Below are positions 1 through 4,674 of a DNA stretch of 12,959 bases, in pieces (position 1 is the stretch's first letter; every line of letters begins with the position of its first letter). The position numbers and the translations under genes are program-made. Under the pieces are notes generated by a model, which saw only the letters and a program-made list of their open reading frames with translations, was not told the DNA's origin and did not search any database. The stretch comes from Helicobacteraceae bacterium (GTDB taxonomy: Bacteria > Campylobacterota > Campylobacteria > Campylobacterales > SZUA-545), in NCBI GenBank assembly GCA_031273735.1, contig JAISRI010000211.1:1-12959 (forward strand), given 5' to 3'.

Positions 1-932
1 GAATGAAATCTAAGAACAAATTTGCTTTTAGCGTCGGGGCTAACGCTAACGGCGTTATCGGTTTTTAAGATTTTTGCCCAGCTATAGAGCGTTTTAACGC
101 TAACGTTGTATTTTTGGGCGACTTGCGCCGCCCACACAACCTTTTTAATCATCGGCGGGCAGGAGTTCATTTCGTTAACGGCTTGGGCTTTATTCATGTT
201 TTCAAGCTCCGTGATAAGCAAAGAGTTGGCGGTAGGCTCTAAGCGCGAGGCGAAAGAAGTTTTTCCTAAAGGAGCGGGGACGGCGGCAAAGCGTCCCTCT
301 TTGCAATTTTCGCTATCTTTCGCCCCGCGCTTAAAGTCCGTAATATCGGAGGGCGTAAAGCCCTCCGCGTCGTTTAGCCGTCCATCAACGGCAGGTTCGG
401 TTGGCGGCGTTCCATATCCGCTTTGCGTTTCGATTCCGCTAGAGCTTTGCGCTCCTCCTGTTCCTCTCTTGTCGGGTTTTTGCGTTTTGGTCTGCGCCAA
501 TACTTGCGTCGATCCTCTTGCATTTGCTACTCCTTGAGTATTAGCGAGTCGCAGATCGCTCTCGCCGTCTTGCGTCGTTTCAAGCGATATTTTTTCGCTC
601 GTATTTGGCGCGTTATCATCCCGATCAGACGATTGCGCCGCGCCGTTATCGCCTCTTCGTAGCGCCCTTGCGCCTCTAGTTTCTTGATTTTCTTTTCCGT
701 CATTGTCCGTTACTCCTTGAATTTGGAATTGTTTGCCGTGCTGTTGGCAAATCGCGGCATACCGCTCCGCGCTAAGTTCGAGCGCGATTTCGTAGGTTTT
801 ACCCCACGCGCCGTTTCTGGGCGCTTCGCGCCACTCGTATTTTTTCGAGCCACGATGTATCGCTATCCGTAACGCTTGCGGGTTAACGCCCAAAAACGCC
901 GCCGCGATCGCGGTAGGTAGCCACGTTTTCAA
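1..932 (-). CDS. Mu-type transposase A, N-terminal part (runs off left edge)
   Basis: Leftward open frame with no stop from position 950 to the window edge; about 310 residues are visible. Residues 1-62 match the MuA N-terminal winged-helix domain that binds the internal enhancer: a Trp near the start (MKTWLP), a helix-turn-helix with FLGVNPQAL, then a wing with WREAPRNG and KTYEI. A second helix-turn-helix lies near residues 263-290 (AQKYNVSVKTLYSWAK), as expected of the MuA end-binding region. Residues 77-240 are polar and probably disordered. The DDE catalytic core would lie beyond the left edge, so enzymatic function is inferred from the family. TTG at 932 is preferred because it overlaps the upstream stop (TTGA), as neighbours do, and lines up with the MEVW start of the preceding paralogue; GTG at 938 is an alternative. 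Two small genes occupy another frame of the linker, so continuous translation from residue 77 to 186 is not proven. Confidence 0.72.
   Translation of the reverse strand, partial: MKTWLPTAIAAAFLGVNPQALRIAIHRGSKKYEWREAPRNGAWGKTYEIALELSAERYAAICQQHGKQFQIQGVTDNDGKENQETRGARALRRGDNGAAQSSDRDDNAPNTSEKISLETTQDGESDLRLANTQGVANARGSTQVLAQTKTQKPDKRGTGGAQSSSGIETQSGYGTPPTEPAVDGRLNDAEGFTPSDITDFKRGAKDSENCKEGRFAAVPAPLGKTSFASRLEPTANSLLITELENMNKAQAVNEMNSCPPMIKKVVWAAQVAQKYNVSVKTLYSWAKILKTDNAVSVSPDAKSKFVLRFH
277..297. repeat. GC-rich inverted repeat inside transposase linker
   Basis: Perfect 6-bp arms GGGACG (277-282) and CGTCCC (292-297) around a 9-base loop. It lies in the part of the transposase frame that encodes the linker. 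It resembles in style the other GC-rich hairpins of this window, but its arms are short and it could be fortuitous. Confidence 0.4.
347..367. repeat. GC-rich hairpin inside transposase linker
   Basis: Perfect inverted repeat with 8-bp arms CGGAGGGC (347-354) and GCCCTCCG (360-367) and loop GTAAA. It begins seven bases beyond the stop codon of the nested 49-aa gene (374-523) in its reading direction. It could act as a weak terminator, although no T run follows. It could also be one of the palindromic insertions seen elsewhere here: the hairpin at 4549-4565 has a similar form, with a GGG arm, a TAAA-containing loop and a CCC arm. Confidence 0.6.
374..523 (-). CDS. Small basic protein nested out of frame in transposase gene
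   Basis: A 49-aa frame starting ATG at 523, with a strong Shine-Dalgarno AAGGAG (complement of 530-535) six bases upstream. That SD is formed by the last codons of the preceding small gene, whose TAG stop is at 527-529, so the two look translationally coupled. The product is very polar and basic (MQEDRRKYWRRPKRKN, then a Glu/Lys/Arg-rich helix) and ends LPLMDG. It is shifted by one base relative to the long transposase frame. I do not recognise the family. The start signals argue for real translation; the overlapping long frame is the competing explanation of this DNA. Confidence 0.55.
   Translation of the reverse strand: MQEDRRKYWRRPKRKNPTREEQEERKALAESKRKADMERRQPNLPLMDG
527..703 (-). CDS. 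Small basic helical protein nested out of frame in transposase gene
   Basis: A 58-aa frame, ATG at 703, with SD AAGGAG (complement of 713-718) nine bases upstream. The predicted product is a strongly basic helical protein: MTEKKIKKLEAQGRYEEAI, then an Arg/Lys-rich stretch with RRNRLIGMITRQIRAKKYRL and a C-terminal DSLILKE. It resembles small phage early accessory proteins in size and charge, but I do not recognise it. It begins where the winged-helix domain of the overlapping transposase frame ends. Its composition, with alternating hydrophobic and charged residues, looks more protein-like than the overlapping polar linker, so at least this frame is probably used. Confidence 0.6.
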   Translation of the reverse strand: MTEKKIKKLEAQGRYEEAITARRNRLIGMITRQIRAKKYRLKRRKTARAICDSLILKE

Positions 933-1471
933 CGCCACACCGCCAGCTTGTTAAGCGCGGAGCGTAATTCCCGCGTTAGGCTTCGGCGTTTAGGCTGATA
1001 TTTCCTAGCCCAAAACCCTTCGACGATTAGCGGCGCGGCGGTAGACGAGTTGCGTAACAAGGCGTAGCCGCTATCCCTTGTATCTCGTTTACCGCCGCCT
1101 GCAATTCCGCCCTTATTTCTTTCAGGCGTTTCTCGTGTCTGTCGCTGATCCAATCCACGTCTATATGTTTCAGCTCCTCGATCGCCGTTTCTACTTTCCG
1201 TGTTACCCTGTCCATCGTTTCGTGTGCCTTCATTGTTTATCCTTTCATAGTCCGTTATTTTTTCAACTTCAACGCCCCATCTGTATTTCTCGCGCAACGC
1301 CGTATATTCGGCTTCGGTCAATACAATTAAGATGTCATAGGCGAGATTCGCGGTGGTGAATCGACTTTTTCGCCAGCGGTATTCGCCAAGCGATCTTTTG
1401 AGCGATTCGACTCCAATCCCCGTGTATAGCGACGCGACCTCTATAGAGAGCCAGACTTCCATTATTTTCAT
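929..1471 (-). CDS. MuA-type winged-helix protein, transposase N-domain paralogue
   Basis: A 180-aa frame. Residues 4-65 form a MuA-like N-terminal winged-helix domain: MEVWLSIEVASL, then GIGVESLKR, YRWRKSR and YDILIVLTEAEYTAL. It aligns with the start of the next gene (MKTWLP, FLGVNPQAL, YEWRE, YEIALELSAERYAA), so the two are tandem paralogues. Residues 80-150 are Gly/Arg/Glu-rich and look disordered; they are overlapped by a separate 68-aa frame. The last 30 residues (GFWARKYQPKRRSL onward) are basic. In Mu, proteins with this domain bind operator/enhancer DNA, so a regulatory or transposition-accessory role is inferred. ATG 1471 has a modest SD (AAGGCGG); ATG 1462 would fit the family start better. 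It follows the preceding stop by two bases and overlaps the transposase start at 929-932. Confidence 0.65.
   Translation of the reverse strand: MKIMEVWLSIEVASLYTGIGVESLKRSLGEYRWRKSRFTTANLAYDILIVLTEAEYTALREKYRWGVEVEKITDYERINNEGTRNDGQGNTESRNGDRGAETYRRGLDQRQTRETPERNKGGIAGGGKRDTRDSGYALLRNSSTAAPLIVEGFWARKYQPKRRSLTRELRSALNKLAVWR
1027..1233 (-). CDS. Small helical protein nested out of frame in the winged-helix gene
   Basis: A 68-aa frame with ATG at 1233 and a good SD (AAAGGA, six bases upstream). The product is largely amphipathic helix, probably coiled coil: KVETAIEELKHIDVDW and KEIRAELQAAVNEIQ are clear heptad-like stretches, with a short tail ending LPPRR. It overlaps residues 80-149 of the 180-aa winged-helix frame, shifted by one base. 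Helical small proteins of this kind occur in Mu-type early operons, but I cannot name this one. The SD and the regular helix pattern make it more convincing than the low-complexity sequence in the overlapping frame. Confidence 0.6.
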   Translation of the reverse strand: MKAHETMDRVTRKVETAIEELKHIDVDWISDRHEKRLKEIRAELQAAVNEIQGIAATPCYATRLPPRR

Positions 1472-1473
1472 TG

Positions 1474-1728
1474 TTACGCCGCCTTCGGTTTATTGCGCTT
1501 TTTTGGCTCGTCCCATAAGCCGTCCGCTATAAGCCTTTGCTTGATTTCGTAAGATTCCGAGCCGAATCGCGTCCCTTTCGTGCGCCCGTATGCGAGCTCA
1601 AGGACGTTGTGCGGTTTAAAACCGTTGGCCTTCGACCAAAACATCAGCGACCCGTATTGCGCGGCTATGTTTTTCGTGATTCCCGCGCTAATGCGTTTTG
1701 ACAGCTCGCTGGCTTTGAGTTTTCTCAC
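1474..1728 (-). CDS. Putative small DNA-binding protein, BcepMu gp16-like
   Basis: 84 aa. The start is GTG at 1728, overlapping the previous stop as GTGA, with SD AAGGA seven bases upstream. The centre resembles the helix-turn-helix of the BcepMu gp16 family of Mu-like phages: FWSKANGFKPHNVLELAYGR, then a GTRFGSESYEI segment where that family has an R-G-x-S-H-x-I pattern, then LIADGL. The C-terminus is basic (KKRNKPKAA). The likely role is DNA binding in early regulation, like Ner or Cro in the divergent switch. The assignment rests on my reading of the motif; a distant helix-turn-helix of another family is possible. Confidence 0.5.
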   Translation of the reverse strand: MRKLKASELSKRISAGITKNIAAQYGSLMFWSKANGFKPHNVLELAYGRTKGTRFGSESYEIKQRLIADGLWDEPKKRNKPKAA

Positions 1729-1988
1729 AGTCCGATCCTTCTAGTTTGGATTTTGCGATCGGCGATTTTTTTGTCAAACTCGCGGTAGGACTTTTTATAT
1801 CCCGCGCAAATGCGGTTGAAAAAGGCGCATCGCTTTTCAGCGGCTTTATGATCGCCCTTAGCGATCATCTCGTCGATTTCGGCTTGTGCATCAAAAATCC
1901 GCATACTGCGCCATCCCGCTTGTTTTAGTCTTAGGCAGACCTCCTCTAGATTTCGTTTCGCTTGCGCGTATCCTTTAATGCTCTTCAC
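1725..1988 (-). CDS. First gene of leftward early operon, small basic protein of unknown function
   Basis: 87 aa when started at GTG 1988, chosen because AAGGAG stands six bases upstream. A longer frame reaching ATG 2048 would read through the probable promoter and operator and has no SD. The product is basic and helical (GYAQAKRNLEEVCLRLKQAG, later AEKRCAFFNRICAGYKKSY) with three cysteines. I do not recognise the family. As the first gene behind the divergent operator it occupies the place of ner in Mu, but no clear helix-turn-helix is visible. It overlaps the next gene by four bases. Confidence 0.7.
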   Translation of the reverse strand: MKSIKGYAQAKRNLEEVCLRLKQAGWRSMRIFDAQAEIDEMIAKGDHKAAEKRCAFFNRICAGYKKSYREFDKKIADRKIQTRRIGL

Positions 1989-2007
1989 TTTTCGCTCCTT
2001 TTTAGTT

Positions 2008-2025
2008 TTCAGTAGAATTACTGAA
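2008..2025. promoter_or_regulatory. Palindromic operator candidate in early-gene leader
   Basis: Perfect inverted repeat TTCAGTA (2008-2014) / TACTGAA (2019-2025) with a GAAT spacer, 18 bp in all. It sits between the proposed leftward start site near 2030 and the first early gene, a typical position for repressor binding. An S24-family repressor is encoded immediately to the right. The binding itself is inferred. Confidence 0.55.
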
Positions 2026-2036
2026 TTGATTAGGTA

Positions 2037-2066
2037 AGTATAGAACATTTGACCTTAAAATGTCCT
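2037..2066 (-). promoter_or_regulatory. Putative leftward early promoter
   Basis: Read leftward: AGGACA (complement of 2061-2066; four of six to TTGACA), an 18-bp spacer, and TATACT (complement of 2037-2042; five of six to TATAAT). Transcription would start near 2030 and leave a leader of about 40 bases, containing the 2008-2025 palindrome, before GTG 1988. Confidence 0.5.
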
Positions 2067-2070
2067 TAAA
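2045..2070. promoter_or_regulatory. Second operator candidate: inverted plus direct repeats
   Basis: Inverted repeat ACATTT (2045-2050) / AAATGT (2058-2063) with a 7-base spacer. It is interleaved with a direct repeat CCTTAAA at 2053-2059 and 2064-2070, exactly 11 bp or one helical turn apart. These elements overlap both proposed divergent promoters, so a protein here could control repressor and early operon together. Confidence 0.45.
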
Positions 2071-2076
2071 TATAGA
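2049..2076 (+). promoter_or_regulatory. Putative rightward repressor promoter
   Basis: TTGACC (2049-2054), a 16-bp spacer, TATAGA (2071-2076). A start near 2083 would leave a very short leader that retains only the core of the AAAGGGG ribosome site at 2081-2087 before TTG 2094. Confidence 0.45.
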
Positions 2077-2093
2077 GCAGAAAGGGGAAAAAT

Positions 2094-2747
2094 TTGAAAT
2101 TTTCAGAACGGCTCGTCGAAACAATGAGGGTTACGGGGAAAAGGCAAGAGGCGCTTGCAGATGCTTTCGGCGTTGATCAAAAGGCGATATCGCTTTGGGC
2201 GACAGGAAAGAGAGAGCCTATTTTTTCGTCGGTACAAAAAATTAGGGCGGGTTGTTCTAAAATCGGTATAAACGCCGATTGGCTATTGGACGGAAACGGA
2301 ACAATGTTCGGCGATGTGTCGGACAACGCGTCAAGTCAGAATGCGATCAATGTTCCCTGCCTCACGGTACGCGCGTCGGCTGGTCGCGGCGCGCATATAT
2401 TCAACCTTGATGACTTCAGCGCTAAAGGCACAATTCCGATCGCTGTCGCGTTTTTCAAAACTAAACCGCCAACGGGACTAATGGCAATGCAGGTTGACGG
2501 CTTTTCTATGATTCCCACGCTTTTGCCCGACAGCTGGGTTGTGTTCAACGGAGACAACGAATACAGCGGCGAAGGGCTATATGTAATACGGTGGGACGAC
2601 GAGCTACTCGTCAAAATTATTCAAAAAGATCGGCGCGGCGCGTTTGATATTCTCAGCACAAACAAGGAGTACAAGAGCTGGCGCGTAGAAATAGACGATC
2701 AGGAAGGCTTTGGGATCATTGGCAAAGTGCTTAAGGTTGTTTTATGA
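2094..2747 (+). CDS. Phage repressor, HTH plus S24 (LexA/CI-type) peptidase
   Basis: 217 aa. The N-terminal helix-turn-helix spans about residues 5-66 (RQEALADAFGVDQKAISLWATGKREP), typical of CI/C1-like repressors. The C-terminal S24 domain carries the Ser-Lys dyad: Ser138 in VDGFSMIPTLLPDSWVVF and Lys174 in ELLVKII. An Ala96-Gly97 bond in RASAGRG is the likely self-cleavage site. The protein should hold lysogeny by binding the adjacent palindromes and be inactivated through RecA-stimulated self-cleavage after DNA damage; this is family knowledge plus context. The start is TTG 2094 with SD AAAGGGG about six bases upstream; weak start and short leader suggest low expression. It faces away from the early operon, as a lysogeny switch should. 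Confidence 0.9.
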   Translation: MKFSERLVETMRVTGKRQEALADAFGVDQKAISLWATGKREPIFSSVQKIRAGCSKIGINADWLLDGNGTMFGDVSDNASSQNAINVPCLTVRASAGRGAHIFNLDDFSAKGTIPIAVAFFKTKPPTGLMAMQVDGFSMIPTLLPDSWVVFNGDNEYSGEGLYVIRWDDELLVKIIQKDRRGAFDILSTNKEYKSWRVEIDDQEGFGIIGKVLKVVL

Positions 2748-2785
2748 GCGCCACGGGGCAGTAGCCGCAGAAGTAAAGATAGATA

Positions 2786-4087
2786 GTGGCGAATAACGAA
2801 AAAGAGATCGCGCAATCTATATTTTTATCTTTAGAATCGCCCACTAGCGATTTTACAACTGAAATTATACCTATTGAAGATCGACTTAAAACGGCTTGCA
2901 TTAGTCCGAACGGTCTATATCCGCATGAAATAATAGCCTTATATTATGCTCACACCTACCGAGAGAGCGCGGATCGCGACGATTTTCAAGGTTTTTGGCT
3001 CTATCAATATGGCGTTAATGATGTTCCAGCTCTGCTTTGTTCGCTTGCTAAACGCGGATTTTTGAGACGCGCAACTTTAGAAAATACAATCAGAGAGGAA
3101 AAAATGAACACATTAAAAGAAATATTGCAAGAATATGGATTAAAAATTAATGGTAATAAAGAAACGCTTATTTTAAGGGTTTTAAGAGAGATTGACGAGA
3201 GCGATCTAGATTCTCGTTTCACTTATAGAAAATATCAATTAACCGAATTGGGCGAAAAAGCCTTGTCCGACGAGATTTATATTACATATATCCATCGTAA
3301 TAATTACATAACTTTAGACGTTTGGGAGGTTAATAAAATAGTTTATACGCCGCCAAAAGCGCCTTTACGTGATAAAATCTTAAGCTACTTTTCTAATTCT
3401 GCAACCGCGAATCTGCAAAATCGCAATTATAAAACTTTGATGTATAATAAGTATGCAACGTATCACTTTTTACTAGAATTGAACGACTATAAAACCGCGT
3501 TAATCTATTTGTGCGAAGTATTATTTTGGGCGTTAAGCGGACTAGATAATCATACAAAATACCAAACGCGAATTGAAGTAAACGAACTCTTAAGAAATGC
3601 GCAAATACACGCTAGGTTTATAAACGATCTAGCAAAATTACAGAATACGTTAAATATGAGCGAAAACGAGTTAAAGGCGTTTATGCTTAATCACTTCAGC
3701 GCTCTGCGCGCGCCATTTCATATTTTTACGACGAATGAATGCATTTATGTTATTATATGCTGGTTACGTAAAGATTGTATATCCTTATCTCAGGCGTATA
3801 GAAAAGCCGAAGATAGATTGGAGTTGCTACAAACCGACATTATTAAAATAATTTCCTCTTCTAGACAGATTGCAATAGGCGTTGATATAACGAATCTTAT
3901 AATACTTGCCGCAGATATGCGGTTAAAAGATATTGATGAGATAAAAAACGTAGAGGTCAAACTGGAACGGATTGAAACAGCCGCATCAATACTAATAGCG
4001 GGGCTTCAATATCCTCAAGTTAGCATAACTAGGCTACAAAATCGTTTAAACGAGATTATCGCGTCAAAAAAAGATATAATCACTTAA
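2786..4087 (+). CDS. SAP-domain protein, AT-rich cargo gene of unknown function
   Basis: 433 aa from GTG 2786, the first start after an in-frame TAG at 2780; its ribosome site is weak. A SAP DNA-binding motif lies at about residues 107-136 (LKEILQEYGLKINGNKETLI). Before it is a conserved-looking block (LYPHEIIALYYAHTY, FQGFWLYQYGV, LLCSLAKRGFL) and after it YQLTELGEKAL. This order recalls SAP proteins of unknown function common in Firmicutes and their phages. The remainder is mostly helical, with no transmembrane segment or nuclease motif I can recognise. The gene is far more AT-rich than its neighbours (17 G/C in 3841-3900 against 34 in 9601-9660). It lies alone between repressor and head genes and overlaps the convergent gp10-like gene by eight bases. 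A lysogenic-conversion or defence role is a guess from position. Confidence 0.75.
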   Translation: MANNEKEIAQSIFLSLESPTSDFTTEIIPIEDRLKTACISPNGLYPHEIIALYYAHTYRESADRDDFQGFWLYQYGVNDVPALLCSLAKRGFLRRATLENTIREEKMNTLKEILQEYGLKINGNKETLILRVLREIDESDLDSRFTYRKYQLTELGEKALSDEIYITYIHRNNYITLDVWEVNKIVYTPPKAPLRDKILSYFSNSATANLQNRNYKTLMYNKYATYHFLLELNDYKTALIYLCEVLFWALSGLDNHTKYQTRIEVNELLRNAQIHARFINDLAKLQNTLNMSENELKAFMLNHFSALRAPFHIFTTNECIYVIICWLRKDCISLSQAYRKAEDRLELLQTDIIKIISSSRQIAIGVDITNLIILAADMRLKDIDEIKNVEVKLERIETAASILIAGLQYPQVSITRLQNRLNEIIASKKDIIT

Positions 4088-4520
4088 ACTTCTCAAATAG
4101 CTTACGGAACTCGGCGGCGAGGGATTGGCTGATTTTACCGCCGAAAGATTTAATAGCCGCGTCTAACGCGCCGGAGTTTAGATACTCTTTGGCGGCGTTT
4201 TCAAGATATGGATTTGCTTTTTGACCAAGCACGCTTTTGAATACGCCGTAGGGCGTTCGCAACCCTTTTTTATGTTTTGGCGTTATTGGTTTTTTGCTTT
4301 TGCCATAGATTCCCGTGCCTTCATGAACCGGTTCGGCGTAGGGCGCGTGCGTTGTGTTGCCGACTGCCGCTTCCATACGGTTGATATTAGAGCGATCGAC
4401 GTTTATGTCGTCTATAAGCTGCCCCGTTCTGCGCGGCGCGGTCTTTTTCTTGGCGATCGCCTCAATCTGGTGCGCGGAACGTAAAAGCAGTTTTTTGATT
4501 TCGGGGTTTATATGATCCAT
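4080..4520 (-). CDS. HK97 gp10-like neck/tail-completion protein
   Basis: 146 aa. Family features are the helical start with KKTAPRRTGQL, the central THAPYAEPVHEGTG segment (the usual YAxxVExGT-type motif), and the PYLENAAKEYL helix near the end. Proteins of this family (HK97 gp10 and relatives) form part of the head-tail junction or tail completion complex; P2 fills this role with a different protein. It is the last gene of the leftward head operon and ends convergently on the SAP gene. It is the only gene of this operon separated from its upstream neighbour, by 132 bases of hairpin-rich DNA. Its ATG lies in a near-copy of the terminase 3' end. SD is AGAGG. Confidence 0.72.
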   Translation of the reverse strand: MDHINPEIKKLLLRSAHQIEAIAKKKTAPRRTGQLIDDINVDRSNINRMEAAVGNTTHAPYAEPVHEGTGIYGKSKKPITPKHKKGLRTPYGVFKSVLGQKANPYLENAAKEYLNSGALDAAIKSFGGKISQSLAAEFRKLFEKFK

Positions 4521-4674
4521 GCTCTGCCTCTTTTATTTTGAACTTCTCGACGGGTAAAACCCGTCTGCGACCAAAGGCGTCGCCTTTGGAAACCACGAAA
4601 ACGCTTTTGCGCGGACGCGCCGCGTTTTCGCCGCTCGAATACTCGCGGTTTTTCACACGATCCATGCCCTGCCT
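4514..4674. repeat. 145-bp hairpin-bearing insert bounded by 16-bp direct repeats
   Basis: Direct repeats GATCCATGCTCTGCCT (4514-4529) and GATCCATGCCCTGCCT (4659-4674) agree at 15 of 16 bases, 145 bp apart. Between them are three perfect inverted repeats: 4549-4565 (GACGGG/CCCGTC, 5-base loop), 4571-4589 (CCAAAGGCG/CGCCTTTGG, 1-base centre) and 4596-4630 (CGAAAACGC/GCGTTTTCG, 17-base loop). Read leftward, both repeats encode the same terminase ending (GRAWI plus one residue and stop). Removing one unit would let the gp10-like ATG overlap the terminase stop, as at other junctions of this operon. No transposase or clear terminal inverted repeat is present, so a palindromic mini-element with target duplication is an inference. 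Confidence 0.7.

Noticed and set aside
106..537. 143-codon rightward frame opposite the transposase linker
   Set aside because: Low-complexity composition, no ribosome site, opposite to the leftward frames that carry recognisable winged-helix sequence and good SDs.
2036..2048. Longer start (ATG 2048) for the first early gene
   Set aside because: It would translate the promoter and operator region; GTG 1988 has AAGGAG at proper spacing.
4060..4100. Bidirectional terminator between the convergent SAP and gp10-like genes
   Set aside because: The genes overlap by eight bases and no hairpin followed by a T run is visible there.
4462..4665. 67-codon leftward frame starting at the duplicated ATG and crossing the hairpin insert
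   Set aside because: It exists because the insert copied the ATG; most of it is palindrome-derived and its end overlaps the well-supported gp10-like gene in another frame. Treated as part of the insert finding, not as a gene.
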